Notes: generated by a model from the letters alone, not told the origin. 64,000 nucleotides of DNA from Dichotomocladium elegans (GCA_025716815.1 JAIXMN010000026.1:62001-126000); one strand, 5' to 3'. Shown: positions 33,861 through 49,125, numbered from the stretch's first letter. A program made the numbers and translations.

Positions 33861-35536
33861 ATGGCAGCTACGAGTTATATTGACATGATGAACGATACAT
33901 CCGTTTTCTATTCTGTCAACGGTGAAAACAAACCCACCTCGGCCGAGACTTATCCTACCCAGGATGCTATTTACCCTGTACCCTCATCAACCACGACGCC
34001 GACGTTGTACTCTGACCTACAGTACATGGTTAGTTAAATCCCCTTATACCAAACGTATTCTTTTGTATTACTTGCTGATGTTCTTTCACATGTCTGTGTC
34101 TATCTAGCCACTCGACGCGATGGCGCCGGCAGCCATGCTCCAACAGCAGCAGCAGCAACAACAACAACAGCAGGCTTATAAACTAAGTCATGTTCCGACC
34201 GTGAATAATATCGGCGCAGCAGTGGCCCCAGTCGTCGTCAAGAGTCAAGGAAACAGTTATTATCTTCCTGTATCTTCTAGTGCTCCCATGGCTGCGCAAC
34301 CAAGCCCATCCGCGTACCAATATATGGTATCGGATCATCTTCAGTCAGCTGCTGTACTAAACTATGCATCGGCACAACCAGCACCGCTGGAGATGGCGCC
34401 TGCTACAGTATCTGCTTTTCCGGTGATGCTTCCGTTTGCAAATTCCTTTATGGATACCATGGTGGGTCTTTATAGGAACCAAAAACGCACATTATCAAGC
34501 TTACACGTTGCTAGATGTTCCGCGACCATCCCAGCAGTCCTATAGCAGTAAGAGCACCATCAGTGCCCTCCCAGCAAGCACCGCCGACCCAGACGCGACG
34601 AGGGCTTCCTAGGAGACACACCGTGTCGGCCCCGAATAAACCCGCTGATGCTCCCAACGCCAAGCTCCGGAAGGCACTCAAGGCCAAACGCCATCGATCC
34701 CTTGGTAAGCTTGAAGACGCGACCTTTGACAAATGGATTCCTCCTGCGGACAACGCCGCCTCGTCGCCTTCATCAATGCTCAGCAGTCCCGTACTCGTGG
34801 ATGCAATGAGTCTAGTAGACTCTCACCACAGTGACATTGACGATGATGAAGCCGACGATGATGAGAGTATGATGGACGATAAGAAACCCCAGCAGTGTCT
34901 ATGGGTCGACTGCTACCAAGAGCTCCCGAGTCTGGAAGCACTCGTGAGTCATGTCAAAGAGCTTCACATCGGCAGCGGCAAGGTAAATCAGCGTCACATG
35001 CGAAGCAAAAAAAAGGATATGCTAATATATAATCTCGTATATTATTTGTTTGTTATATAATTATTATTAGCCTTTGTATTACTGCGCTTGGAAAGACTGT
35101 CCACGGCAGCAAAAGCCATTTAGTAAACGGCACAAGATGCATAATCACCTGCGAACACATACAGGCGAACGTCCGTTCGAATGCACTGAGCCTGGTGAGC
35201 CTTTCCTTGATATGTGTGTGGGAAGCAAGACGCGGTATACTAAAGCAGATTAAATTAGGTTGTGGCAAACGGTTTTCGCGACCCGACTCGCTTACTACAC
35301 ATAGCAAGATTCATTCCAACATCCGCCCATATATCTGTCCATATCCGGAATGTGGGAAAGCATACTATCATTTGCGATCTCTCCGAAAGCATGAACGCAC
35401 ACACGAAACATCATCTCCTCTCAATCCTCCTCATCACCAAGACGGTCACACAACCCATGCATCAGTGCCACTTATCGGTGACGCGGCAACCTTGCGGGAC
35501 TGGTGCGGCACTCCTGCTCCACCCACGTCCTTCTAA
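33861..35536 (+). CDS. GLI/ZIC-type C2H2 zinc-finger transcription factor
   Basis: Five exons (33861-34028, 34108-34461, 34515-34982, 35071-35194, 35259-35536) encode 463 residues. The N-terminal half is low-complexity, with a poly-Gln tract right after AMAPAAML and a Ser/Pro/Ala-rich segment. An acidic patch (DIDDDEADDDESMMDD) precedes the zinc fingers. Four C2H2 fingers follow: CLWVDC..H..H (the variant first finger of GLI/ZIC proteins), YYCAWKDC..H..H, FECTEPGCGKRFSR..H..H and YICPYPECGKAYY..H..H, with a TGERPFE linker. The third finger is split by the last intron (CCTG|gtgagc). It should bind DNA in the nucleus; the target is unknown. The splicing phases are all consistent. Confidence 0.88.
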
Positions 35537-36500
35537 GCGCACCCATCTCTCACTCATTGTTATACACACTCACCCCTTTCCATTCGTTTGTATACTGATA
35601 CCCACTATTCGACTTCACATACATACACATACACACACACACACACACTCGCTCTTACAGGTTGTATATGTCCATTCATCAAAGCAGCTCCCTTTCCCCC
35701 ATGTTATATATATATATATATATATATTCACTATATATTCCAATTTACCTTTCTCACTCTACACAACAACTGTAATACGTAGCACATGTATCATTTTCTT
35801 TTTGCTACACAGTTTCACCTACTGCCCTAAGAAAACAACGATTTATGGTGATGCACCTGCTCTGATATGATGTAACACACCCCTAGGGAAGACAACCGAC
35901 CACCCCAGTTGTGATGGAGTTTTCTTTCCCATCCATCGTTTTTATTTTTCAATTAATAGAACGGGTGGTACAACAAAGTATTGGAAGACGACACCAAAAG
36001 ATAGAAATGAATAGCAGCGGCTGCTGGTGGTGGTAGTGGGGAGGGGGAATGACACGTGTTCATGAGAAATCAAGCGTATGCCTTGCGCACAGAGAACGAA
36101 TGAAGAGGGGTACTTGATCGCATAAAACGAAAAGAACAGGATCTACATGAGCCTTAGGAGCTTATCCCACTGTATTCGCTCGCATTCCTCCGTTCTTCAT
36201 GTCAGTTCTTTTTTTGTTGTCAAGTGAGCGGTAGGCATTGAAGCCTATTTTCTGTGCTCGCCCGATGCACTGATGAGTGAGCATCTCAGAAAGACACAAG
36301 CGTAACTGGTTCCAGACCGCCATTTTTTTTTGTCGTGGCAAAGAGCTTGAATTGCGAGACAGGAAGACGCACCACTTCAACCTGAGATTAAGACTGGGAA
36401 AGCAAGTTAACGTCGCTGTTTTTCAACGGCCGTTATTATCACCAAGTACTGTCAATCTCAACGTTTCTCTTCCTTGTTTTTCTGTCATTCATGGAACATC
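35537..36500. other. Intergenic region with CA and TA microsatellites
   Basis: Holds the 3' region of the zinc-finger gene, a (CA)n run near 35625-35650, a (TA)n run near 35708-35730, and the upstream region of the next gene. No further gene seen. Confidence 0.6.
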
Positions 36501-37472
36501 ATGCCTAAAACACCGCCTCTTTTACTGCCCACAACTGCTTCTTACTTTGACTCGGACAAAAACCTTCTCGAGGATGAAGACGATGACAACAACGCGTCGC
36601 CTGCCCTCGATGTTACTCGTCCGCCTGTTGTTGCTAAAATCATCAGAGAGGAGAGCTGTCAAAGCGAACACTCATGGGATACGTTTGCTGAGATAGGAGA
36701 CGATGGCGCGTTTCTCAATGTAGGTTTATATAATTTTTTTGGGTGGGGGAGGGAGGGAGAGGGGGCGTTGGGCGTAACCGAGATCTCATTACTTCCTTGC
36801 CATAGACAAATATGAGCGATCATCAACAAGAATATCTGGAATCGAAAGCTGAGCAGGATGTAGGATGACAAATACGTCTACTGAGTGCTTTAGTAAAAAG
36901 GAAAGGCAACAACTATAGTATTTATTGATCTGAATAGGAAAGCGAGGAGGCAAGGGCAGAGCATCAAGGCGATCCGCCCGGGGGGGGGAGAGTATGAAAA
37001 TAACAGCTGAAGTACACAACTTTCTACGAATAGACCGATGCTCAGCAAAAGAAGCTTGTCCAGGAAGCTGAGCTGCGCACCATCATGGGCGGTAAGCACC
37101 CTTTAGCGGTTGTACCCGTGGAAAAAGCAAAAGCACATATACACACACGCAGATGCCGGCGTGTGCATGATTTCTTGCATCTAACATGCCCATCAAAGAG
37201 CCTCTACAGGAATTTTTCCAGCTCGCAAACCAGGCAATCCAGGAAGTTCAGTAAGAAAAGACTTCGACATATACAACTGGATATGCATAGGTCAACCTAG
37301 CGTTTTCTTCCACAGACAAACTTCCCAAGTCCATCAGGACATGGTTGACCAGCTAAAACAATACCGCAAGTCCCTGCATGAACGTGGAATTCAGCTCCAG
37401 GAAACATGGGAGGATTTGCGAGAGCATGGGCTCAGTATCACACGTGCGGCTGCTTCGGTCCAGCAAACTTGA
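36501..37472 (+). CDS. Unrecognised small protein, probable coiled coil
   Basis: Five exons (36501-36719, 36806-36859, 37046-37091, 37199-37250, 37316-37472) in consistent phase give 175 residues. I do not recognise a family. The N-terminal third is acidic and disordered-looking (DSDKNLLEDEDDDN). The rest is helical and Gln/Glu/Lys-rich (QQEYLESKAEQD, QKKLVQEAEL, LQEFFQLANQAIQEVQQ, HQDMVDQLKQYRKSLHERG), with heptad-like spacing over about 90 residues. Size and pattern recall small subunits of trafficking or kinetochore complexes, but nothing decides between these. All donors and acceptors are GT-AG. Confidence 0.65.
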
Positions 37473-37646
37473 ACGAAGCACATAAAACATATGGATATAT
37501 TGCTTTGAATCTATACTCTTCTTCGTCGCCAGCATCGTCCTCTTCTCTATTAATATATATGTATATGCATCTCACATGCACGCCTTCGTGCAAGAACAAA
37601 TAGAAACAGGGATACAGGGAGGAATGTTTCAACTGTGTTCGTATGG

Positions 37647-39279
37647 TTATTTGGTCTCGCTCTGATAGTTCTCTAATTTCATGTCATTCAAACCAAGTGA
37701 CTCGTTCGTCTCCCAGTCACGATCGTACATCACTGTGGTCATCTCAGGATCGTCGTCTGGAGCATACAAGTTCTACAGGATAATGGCAAAAGCATAAACG
37801 AATTCAGAACCTCCAAGATGCAGAGCATGTCAGTTTCAGTTTTACCTGAAGGTACGAATTTGAGAGAGGATCATCCAAAATCAAGGTGACGGGTATAATC
37901 TGACCATCAGCCACCTTGCTCAGCTTGTCCAAAAATGCCGTCCACCGAGCACGACTCGCCTCGGTGGTCGAATCGCCATGCATGAATGGCACGCGCTCCT
38001 CAAGCTCGTCGTGCACCTGTTTCAAAAGACCCTCGACCGTCGTAAACCGTCCACCAAGCGTGCCTGGGGTCAGTTCAAGATCGATTTCAGGGATCGACAA
38101 GCCACAAGTCTCTGACTTGAGGATATCACGGGAAAGGTCTTCGGGATCCGTGATGTTGAGGGTGATGCGCTTTCCCTGGGCAGAGATCGGGCCGCCAGCC
38201 TTGACCTCGTTGCTCTTGTAACCGCAATGCTCGCAGTTGGTCGCCATAATTACGACTTCCTTGAAATGAGGAATGTCCAGGACATGCATGTTCGTTGTGC
38301 TTGGCGCATTGCAGTGTGAGCAATTGGCGGGGAAGGACATAATCTCTGGCACCTGGTCCGCATCTTCCTCCTTCTTCTTGTCTTCTTCCTCTTGGGGATG
38401 TTGCAAGCCCAGCATTTCATCCTGCTCTGCATTGCGCTTGTACCACTTTGTCGATAACTTGGGATCCTGGGCCGGCAAGCACTTGTTCTCGACATATGAA
38501 TTGCCTGATGCATCGTTGATCGTCAATGTGAATGCTTCCTTGCCTTCTTGGTAGGCACGTAATTTCTCGAGGATCTTTTCGATCGCATTGTACACTTCCT
38601 CGTTCTCATATTTGCGCACAGGCTGTCCGGCTTCCAAATCCTCGATCGCATTGCCAATAAGACCCTCAACAGTAGTCAAAAGACCGCGACGGCGGTTCGG
38701 AGGAATCTCAAGATCAAGCTCTTCGAATTTGATTGAAGCAAAGTCGGATTTGACGAGCTGACGGTTTAAGTCCTCCTACCCACCGGGAAAAGAACAAGTC
38801 AGTATAAGGGGCATTCATGAGCAATACCCCGTCCAACAGCACCAAATCGCCCGGTGCTTTCCCTTCCTTACTTCCTTGTCAGACACACGACAGGTAATGA
38901 TTTGTCCCTTCTCATTGAATGCACCTGCACTCTGCAGTTCATTGTTACGGAATCCGCAATGAGGACATTCGAAAGCCATGATAATAATTTCTCTGTCGTC
39001 CACGCAGTAAGTCCCTTTTATCTGTATTTTTTTTCTTCATCCCGTCAGCAAGTAGCTACTTACTTGAAATGAGGAATCTTGGTGAAGAGCAAACGTGTGG
39101 TACCCTAAATTACAGTATGGCGAAACATACTCCATTTGAGTACCGCGTTCAAAAGGATCTCTGACGCATCAACGTACGTTTTCGCCGCATTTCATACACA
39201 TGCTCTCAATCTCGGCAGGCTTGCTGTTATCGTGAAGATCCACGAAAATGGGCTCGTTGGCAGATTGCTGGTTAGCCAT
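37647..39279 (-). CDS. zpr1: ZPR1 zinc-finger protein
   Basis: Five exons (39178-39279, 39064-39104, 38872-38992, 37846-38775, 37647-37772) encode 439 residues. ZPR1 has two tandem zf-ZPR1 modules, each a CxxC...CxxC zinc ribbon followed by a beta domain. Both are complete: module 1 with CMKCGEN and CPHCGFRNNE, module 2 with CSHCNAP and CEHCGYKSNEV, each followed by the conserved 'TVEGL' segment (LLTTVEGLIGNAIEDLE; RFTTVEGLLKQVHDELEE). An acidic linker (EEEDKKKEEDAD) separates them. The last exon provides DRDWETNESLGLNDMK. Known family role: binds eEF1A and assists its biogenesis, shuttling between cytoplasm and nucleus. One exon splits a Lys codon (AA|A). Confidence 0.96.
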
Positions 39280-40621
39280 ATTAGAGTTTCTTTGAAAAAA
39301 CGAACAAAAAAATTATGCGGGCCCAATATAAAAAAAAAAAATCGAGAGGCCGTCACAAGAGAAACCTTCAGCATAATCTTTCTCTCTTCCTCACGCAGAC
39401 GAGAGCGATTTCGTCAACTACAATCGCCATTTTCACGTTCTAACGTTCAGGCAGTTGACACACATATTTTTCTTGTGGTTAAATTATATTTGGATTATTC
39501 GTACTTGGAATATTCCAGAAGGATTATGCAGCGTGTTTAACATAGCGTGAGTCGGCGTTTCATAAATTAATCAGCCATGTGCCTCCGGCTGGCACGAACA
39601 AACACTGGCAGTTGTTATCTTGTAAAGGGGACATTCTGCTCGTACGGTAGGTACGAGATTGTCCGAGGGTAGCTTCAGCCATTAGTGGACAATTACGAGG
39701 ACCAAGGTATCATACGCTAGTAACGCGTCCTGAACATGATAGACAGGCGAGTCGCAGAGCCGGAAGAGAGGGGATGCGTACGTAGAATAAGTACGACTCT
39801 TATGCGAGCTTACCTCATGGACTCCCTAATGGTTCAAAGATGTTGCGCAAATCCAGCCTTGATGGTACATACGGCAAGTTCTTGTTGAAAGTTAAATTCC
39901 GCAAGATAAACGCGCAACAACCCCCCCCCAACTGGTTAGAAAGATATGATAGAGCTACAGACCCAGCAATCTAAAGCAACATCATCCTTTGACTAAAAGA
40001 GACATCAGGGCAAACACACACAAGAAAAGAAGGTAAAAGGATCCCTGCGTTTGAATTTTAACTACTTGTTCCGCGAAATGCCTACATAGACATCCAGTCG
40101 GAGGAGCAACCGCTCCGCTTAGGACATGTACAGGCATATGAGGTTGGCGTATGAATTGCTATGTACAATGGAAGTGGTGGCCGAGCTTTGCAACTTGCTC
40201 AGGTTGCTCCTACAGTAATTTACTTTAATGGGAAGCCACCGACAATGGCCGTACTGGATAATCCCATTTTTCCCAGTGGAAAAAGAAGCAAACAGATATT
40301 ACATGTCGGGCTCCGGGAGCGAGAATTTACGATGTAAAAGGAACGGTCGTTCTGTGAGTATCTCATTGATACGATGGACACTGGCAATTAGTGGATGTCG
40401 CAAAGTGCTCTTATCCGGAGCCCGAATTTCGGCCTTCGAACCGCACTTGGCACGGCATTTACCGTTGGTTTTTCAGCGCTTTTCTCCCTCTCGCTGTCTT
40501 GACCTCCTCCCAAGTACGCCCATTGACCCCCCTCCCAACACACACCAGCATCACGAATAGCAGAGCATATATCTGAAATTGACCACCCCTTTTGCGCAGG
40601 TGTTTTTACAGTAATAGCAAG
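39280..40621. promoter_or_regulatory. Divergent intergenic region between ZPR1 and ARP3
   Basis: No supported gene over about 1.3 kb. It must contain both upstream regions. It includes a C8 run near 39920. No specific elements identified. Confidence 0.5.
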
Positions 40622-42314
<1,693 letters not shown>

Positions 42315-42388
42315 AAAGAAACAATCCTCCGCTTTTCTTTACATCCGTCCATGTATTGCATATGGGTGAAACAAATATCTGTGTCTCT

Positions 42389-43550
42389 TTAAGTCCTTTG
42401 TTTCCGCCTCTCTTGAGCCCTGCTCTTCTCGTGCTTAAGGTCGTCGAGTATCTTTTGGCGCTCAGAAAGAAGATTGCTCAGCTCCTATGTATTTTCATTT
42501 AAATCATCGGAAGCGAAACAGAGAACCACGATGTGTTGGTGCCTGCATACCTCTTTCCTCATCTTGAGTCGTTTGATTTCGCTTTTTGCCTCAACTGTTG
42601 CGTTCGAGATGCGCTGTAGAGCAGCCTATACCATATCTGAGACATCGCATCCTTTTCTCTCTAGAAGGAGAGGGGAAGAGCATCTTTACCTTTGCCTCGG
42701 CATTCTCCGATGTGTTCCTATCACACTGAACCTGCGCAAGCGTTATCCTCGCCCGCATCCTGTCCGCTTCGGCTCGCATTTCATTTAAACGTAGTATCTT
42801 TATTCTGTTGTTCTCTTCCAATGCTCGATTCGCCATTTCGTATTTCCGTCGTAAACTCTCCTTTTGTTCTGCATGTGCTTTGCTGGCTGCCTTTTTTTTT
42901 GGGGGGGGTTGATATATCTTCACGCATAAGCCTTTCATGATCCTCTTGCCTTGTAAAACCCCCCTCCCATCCGGGTGTGTGTGTGTGTGTGTTGGTGAGC
43001 AGCGCACAACTTACCAGACGCATCTGCTCTAATTCCACTAGACGGTGACACGGATCACCGTTACTCGTACTCGCATCGTCCGTCGCTGCGAGAAACATGT
43101 CAGACGTGTCGTCTACTGCTGTTTCATGCAAGGCGGGGAGGAGAAAAACAAAAATAAAAGCGGGGTCAATACAAGAGCCTTTCCATCTTTATTTTTTGAA
43201 AAGCGTAGACTCTCTCCGAAGGATTACCTTTTCCGTGCCTCAAATCCCTAGCGGCCTCCTGTTGTTCCTGCTATGATGAAAAAAAAAATATATATATATC
43301 GCAAAGGTTTTTAAGATCTTCGCCGTCGACAATGCTTTAATCGCCCAACACGAGAAATGAAGGAAATAAAGAAGAAAAAAAAAAAGTCTACCCTTGAGGC
43401 ATTCACGCTTTGCAAATGAGATCTTCCTGATGCGAGCGTCTTATTCATGGCAGCGGAATGAAGCGCCGTTTCTGGTTGATCCGTCGCATTGCTGCCTATT
43501 GTGTCTTTTTTACGCTCCTGGCCAGCCATTGGCTTCTGGGTATTTGACAT
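42389..43550 (-). CDS. Coiled-coil protein of unknown function
   Basis: Six exons (43392-43550, 43228-43270, 43015-43118, 42690-42944, 42551-42625, 42389-42484) sum to 243 residues. The N-terminal part is polar and low-complexity; an acidic piece (AVDDTSDMFLAATDDAST) leads into HRLVELEQMRL. The C-terminal 120 residues are a charged helix (KAHAEQKESLRRKYEMANRA, EENNRIKILRLNEMRAEADR, AALQRISNATVEAKSEIKRL, ELSNLLSERQKILDDLKHEK) with coiled-coil periodicity. I do not recognise the family. The acceptor of the fourth exon is uncertain: it sits beside C8/A9 homopolymers and a GT microsatellite intron, and a neighbouring frame (QEDHERLMRE) also looks protein-like. Confidence 0.6.
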
Positions 43551-43760
43551 GATAGTCTCCAACAATTACGGAATGGCTCGGAAGTTCAGAGAGAATTTGG
43601 ATAATTAAAAGGGAAGGGGGAATCAATTGATTTTATTGAATGGTGCTTTCCCTCCCCCCCAAAGATACACCTCTCCGTCCATCTCTCTCTTTCAATTCCA
43701 TGGTATGCTTAATAGTTTTTTTTTTTTTGACATCCTGGACGAATCGAACCAATATGCTCT

Positions 43761-44620
43761 TCAGTCATAGTCACTATCATCTTCATCTTGTTTGGTGTTG
43801 CTTTGGAAAATCGATCCTTTTGTGGCTGGCACACCTTCGTCAATTTTTTTGCGAATAACACCAGCATTCATGAGCTTCAACTCGAGCAGAGCAGTCGAAA
43901 ATCCATCCGTGCCTCCAAGCTCATCAAAGCCAACGATCCTAATTACCAGAAACAGGGGGAGGGTTGTTTATACGTTTAGTCCATTGATCTCTTCAAAGGC
44001 ATGTAGGCATTCATGCAAATCCCGTAGGAGTGGTGTACTCACTTGATCTGAGCATATCCATCCAGCCATGCCATCACACAGGGCAAGACGCGAATCTGTA
44101 GTTTCTCAACAAGGAACGGCGCGTTGGCCACATCGATCTTGATGAATCGAGTCTGATAGTGCTTTTTCGCCAATCCCTGGGGGTGATATCTCAGGCGTCA
44201 GCTTATCTGTGGATAACGTGGATGGGGGTCATGTCGTGTCGCCATAGTATTACCTCCATATGCTTATCCATGATCTGGCATCGTCGAAAGTCAGGATGGA
44301 AAAAGTGTCCGACCACGTATTTTGTCGAGGTTGTAATATTCATAAAGTCCTTTTCGTTCTTGATCTCTTTGTACGAGCCATGATCATTCTCTTGCATAGC
44401 GTTGCGTCGCTCAAGTCTATTTTTTTTTCTTTTCTTTCAGCACATTCACCAAAAACGAATAAGGTCCCCTTGTGTCTAACCCCTACTCAAGTTGAATTTC
44501 TTTGATGCGACGTTCGCGCATGATGGCAATGTCATCATCGTCTTCTTGTTCTAACTCTTTGAAAAGAGCCTCATCATCTGTGAGATCCTCAAGATCGCGT
44601 TGGCTAGTTGGAGCAGACAT
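43761..44620 (-). CDS. TXNDC9/phosducin-like thioredoxin-fold protein (Plp1 type)
   Basis: Four exons (44487-44620, 44254-44416, 44043-44176, 43761-43938) give 202 residues. An acidic N-terminal helix (SQRDLEDLTDDEALFKELEQ, RERRIKEIQLE) is followed by a thioredoxin-like domain: HGSYKEIKNEKDFMN, VVGHFFHPDFRRCQIMDKHME, LAKKHYQTRFIKIDVANAPF, VEKLQIRVLPCVMAWLDG and IVGFDELGGTDGFST. As in the phosducin-like/TXNDC9 family, the redox CxxC is absent (FRRC). Family knowledge: these proteins modulate the CCT/TRiC chaperonin in actin and tubulin folding. It ends with an acidic tail (DEDDSDYD). Confidence 0.9.
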
Positions 44621-47600
44621 GTGTGGCGTGTAGCCCTATGAGTGTATTGTCATCCACATGCATCTCAGACAAGGTTACCTTTTTGAATGACTCATTGAAT
44701 AGGGACAGAAAGACGGAACCTGTTTACTGGAGCCCGTTACAGCTGTCCTGGCTACGTAACTGAGCGGGCTTGGGGGGAGGGGTAAGAGATGTTGCTGTGC
44801 TGACACGTCGCAACACTTTCAGTTAGCTCCAACCCCGCCCTCCATCCTTTTCTAACCCCCTGCAAACCCTCCACACTTGCCCGGGTTTGGACGCAAGTCT
44901 CCCCGTCTTTTAGCATTCGCTCGCCTTTCGACGCAAAAAATAATGCTCAACAAGCTCAAACATTTTATTTTCTTTTGATCACAAACTACTCTTTCTTTTT
45001 CTATCCTTCTAATAAACGCGTTCCGCCATTTGCAACAGACAGAGAATGCGTACGTGTATTTACCTACAGGGTTTACAAGTCAGTCATCTGAAATGCCAAC
45101 GATAAAGGGCAATTCGATGGGCGAGTACGCGTGGCATGTGCTGTTTGGTGTGCATTTTCTTCTCAGAGAGGGCAAGTATAGTAATCTCACGGGTTTGTGT
45201 AGAGATCCAATGTTGTTGCATGAGGATTCCACGTCAAAATTACACTTAATCATCATATAGGATGAAGACGCACACGAGCGCATGCCAAGCTCTCCCCCGT
45301 CCATCGAACATCATTTGTATAAGGAGAATATATACCATACCTTGCTGTTCGCTTTGCGGTTAGAAAGATAAACAAAAGAGAGAGGAACGAGAAGCGAGCG
45401 GTGGGCTACAACTCCCTTATAAAACAAAAAAAAAAATTTTCTGGTCCGCCCGTGGTGTTCCCCATAACACCGACCTTTTGAAGCCGTCACCTCCGACCTT
45501 CGTTATAAGCCGCAGCCCGTCAGCAGCCATCGAGGCATCAGAGCAGTCCCTCTCAACCACCATACGTCTATTTTTTTTCTTTTTGCACTACAGCCATAGC
45601 GAGTACAAATGCAAGTAGGTCTATCGTTATCTAACGTCATGCTTTGAATCTCACCCGCTTTTCATTCGACTGTTGTGTACCATTTTTATTGCGCTCGGAA
45701 TAACAGTATTCCGCACCTAACCCCGTAAAGAAAAAAAAAAAAAAAACAAATTTCTCGGGGGAGGACTGCCCGACCTTAAGCTTTCGCGATGATAGATAAT
45801 AAAGGCTAATCTTCAAAGAGTATGGATGTCGATATGTTTTTTGCCTGATTGATCGGCTCATGTACGCTATGAATTCATCAAACGAATGTTGAGCATGTTC
45901 GAAGGCGGATTATTTATTTTGGGTGACGGAATAGGGTCAAAAACAGAGAGTCTTGGGGGGGGGGGAGAGAGGCGTGCCACATTCTCGCGTTTTTGGCAAA
46001 TAAGGTCTGGCCATAGGAACTTGATATCCTATCCTGCTTGTCACGAACGTTGTACTCAGAGGTGATCAAGGACCTCGGAATGACTCTTAAAACGATAGTA
46101 AGCCCAGATATGGACAGGAATACGTAGTATGAAGAAGCGCGGGAGGGCAGGACCATTTCAAAAGGGACCAGCGTAATATGATAGCAATGCTTTCATTCAC
46201 ATTACTCTCTGCCGATGAGGAGAGAGAAAAAGAGCGTGTGTATACCAATATGGGACATCTCAAGCGGTTGGTTGATCAGTGAGTCGAGTGTTAGACAGAT
46301 ATGATGCTACCAAGGTCGCAGTACGTAGATGACGGTTCAACATAAAGACTATGTACATAATAATTCAATAGCGAGATCGCAGTGATGAGCAGAGGAGAGA
46401 GAGAGAGAGAGAGAGCCTTGGCTGCCGTTAAAGATTCAGAGCATCGTGCTTTCTCTGCTGAGAAACCCCACTCATCGTATCGCAGCAGTTTTGGGAAAGT
46501 ATAACAAAGCCTTTTACACTTTGAGCCCATATCAAGCCTTACATATTTTGTCAATAGGATATATGCAACTTTCTCTTGAAGTCTATCATGCCTAGCGTTA
46601 CTTTACTGTAGGTCCAAACCTATACCAACTCCTGCCAGAATACAGTGGATATGGGTAGGTCTTGTCCACATCTCTCTGTTCGAAGAGCCCACATAAGTGT
46701 TGATAACGGCGTTGCCGCTCATACTTCCCAGGTTTCTGTCCAGCCCTTTTTATTCTCATGCTTGTTGATGTGTGCCTGAGACAGATGCAATACCTAATAT
46801 TGCATCACCATATATCTTTGCCCCTCGCAACCGGCGATGTGGCAATGCCGGAAGCACGTATCCCAATGTCGTGATCTGGCAAATTTCATGCGATACACCA
46901 TTGTCCAGAATTGAAGTCGGGTTTTAGCAGTTCTTGAAAGTCGCAACATCACGCAAAAATAGGAGTCATGTTTGCCCAGAAAGGTTTGCGCATGATGACA
47001 AAGCAAAAAAGCTCTCATCTCTTCAAAAAAATACATCGAGTCTCGAGGATACCGATGCACGTGAACTCAATTCTATTGCAGCAGCTTTGGTCAGTTGTGA
47101 AGAGCAAAGTAAAACACACTAGGTTCTTGGAAGGTGAGGCACGGATGACCCGAGTCAGTGAAACATCGAATAGCTTAAAGTCGAGCGATTTCCAAGGATT
47201 CGTCTCTCATTCTTACAGGTGTCTACTTAACTGTCCTAACCGCGAAAAAAACCATGATCCAACTTGCGATGATTCTACAGAGTTCATCACGGTATATATT
47301 TGGTACGGATATGTTAAAAAAGAGAGGAAAAGAGTGAATATGCGAAAATATCGGATCCCATTTTCTTATATACGTTGAAAGGATTGTTGAGATATAGACA
47401 CTATAACTATGACAGGTGAATGGTCACTTGTCTGATTTGTAAGGAACAACTCATCAATGAAACAGATGATAAAAAGCTTTGTCATGTTGTGAGTCCTTTG
47501 TGCGGTGTTTGTTATTTATCATTGATAATAAGTGTATAATTACACACGTATTCCTCGATAGGAGACAATAGGTGTGATGCAGTAGTGGTTAAATACGCAG

Positions 47601-49125
47601 TCCGTCGCACACAAGAACACAGATTCGCAATCAAACAATGGTCACATTCTGATAACTTGGCAGCTAAGACGTTGCCTATGTGTATTTTGATCATCATGGT
47701 GACAATATGGAAAAATCAAAGGGCCCGTCCATCTTGTCTCCAACAAAACTGACGTCTATGAACTAGAAGCATCATGAAATAGCAGCGACGAGAGTCATAT
47801 ATGTGAGCCTTCTGAAGGAGAATAGCATCGGATACACCACAGCACTTGTTTCAGCATTGTCAACGGCATGGATGACCGATTTCTAATAAATAATAGAGAT
47901 TCTGAGCGAACTATTTCCTCTTTATCGAATCCTTCCTTGGCCTATCTTCCATTGGTTATCCGGTATGAACCTTTATATGGGCCTGCTTGTTATTCGAATC
48001 TAACACTCTCTGCCCTTTGGAGATTGACCAGTCGTACCTGTACTTGATGAACCATGGAAGAGAGGCCAAAACGGAATCACATCATCGGGTGGAGCCGCGA
48101 TTTGGCTGTCTTCGTGAAGGACCTTCCCTTCTGTTTTTTTTGTGTCTTGCGTTGCCTGTGCCTGCCCCTGCCGTCGCTTCGGACTAAATCCCAACAGATA
48201 TAATAATTTAGTTAAATTTAAACCAGATACTGTTATAATTAACGATTATGCTAGTAAAGAAAGGTTACAAACCTCTAAGTGAACCGACTGCTAAGAAAGC
48301 TGTACCAAATTACAGCGTGAATTCCGTGAAATCCAGTAGCCCTATTTCTTTAAAAGAATCAACTACTGTAATAAGCTCTTTATTTTCATTAGAGTGGCTT
48401 CCACCCCGGACGCTCTCATTTCTTTTGCTGTCGTCTTCCTTGTCCCCGCACTCAACCCGGTGTAGATTGCCGATGCACCCCGTCTTATGCCGGCTCCGTG
48501 CCCGCCATTGTGCCCATGCCATTGTGCTTCTGGCGTTGCCTATCCTTACTCTTGCCACTGCTCCTGGCGCACCACCAATCATCCGCCATGGTTGTCGCCA
48601 TGTATATACCTGGATAACGCCTGATGTGAGCCGGGTTGGTAAAGGAGATGTTTTATGCTCACATTATTTTATCTCGTATGCGAATCTATTTTGGGAAATA
48701 AAAGTACGAAATATAGACTTGTTCAAGTAAACACGTAACGATATCAGTTTGTTGACGCTCGAGAGCACAACCGTGCCAGCTCTCTCCAGAGGATTGTATT
48801 TATCTATTTCACACTCTCTTCTAATGGGGTTATGGCCGGCATTATTCGTGGCATTAAGACGATGAATAAACTTCAGAGGGGGGAGGGCGAATAGTCGGAT
48901 AGCATGTCTCTCATATTCCTCCATCAGAATGCGTCTACAGTCTTTCTTTCTGTCCAATTTCAAAGGGTACAATGGTATCCCCGTGGGGAGTTGCCGTGAC
49001 GGCGTCATCGTTATAGAAATGCATCGCGGAATTGGATTCGAATAAATTTGGGACAACGGATAACCAAAAAGGTAAAAATCTCCCAGCTCTTGGTCTGTTT
49101 CGTGTGTCAATCGCCCTTCCTTTGA
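44621..49125. other. Gene-poor 4.5-kb interval
   Basis: No gene could be supported. It contains long A/T and G homopolymers (G10-11 near 45957, A-runs near 45430 and 45731) and a (GA)n microsatellite near 46395-46415. A minus-free cysteine pair in a short plus-strand frame at about 47418 (MVTCLICKEQ) could be a first exon but has no partner. A 160-codon ATG-started frame at 48248-48730 shows no recognisable domain, and its reverse strand is open too. Confidence 0.4.
46391..46415. repeat. (GA)n microsatellite
   Basis: About eleven GA units. Confidence 0.8.

Noticed and set aside
42872..42944. Frameshift or 38-nt intron at the C/A homopolymers of the coiled-coil gene
   Set aside because: An acceptor at 42945 gives one open frame through the homopolymers with whole-codon totals, so neither is required, though the acceptor remains unproven.
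45603..45660. ATGCAAG|TAGGT as the first exon of a gene
   Set aside because: No downstream exon in a plausible frame was found before 46.5 kb.
47418..47545. Short frame with MVTCLICKEQ as a zinc-finger first exon
   Set aside because: No second exon with the remaining zinc ligands could be found.
48248..48730. 160-codon plus-strand ATG frame
   Set aside because: No recognisable domain, composition resembles random sequence, and the opposite strand is open as well.
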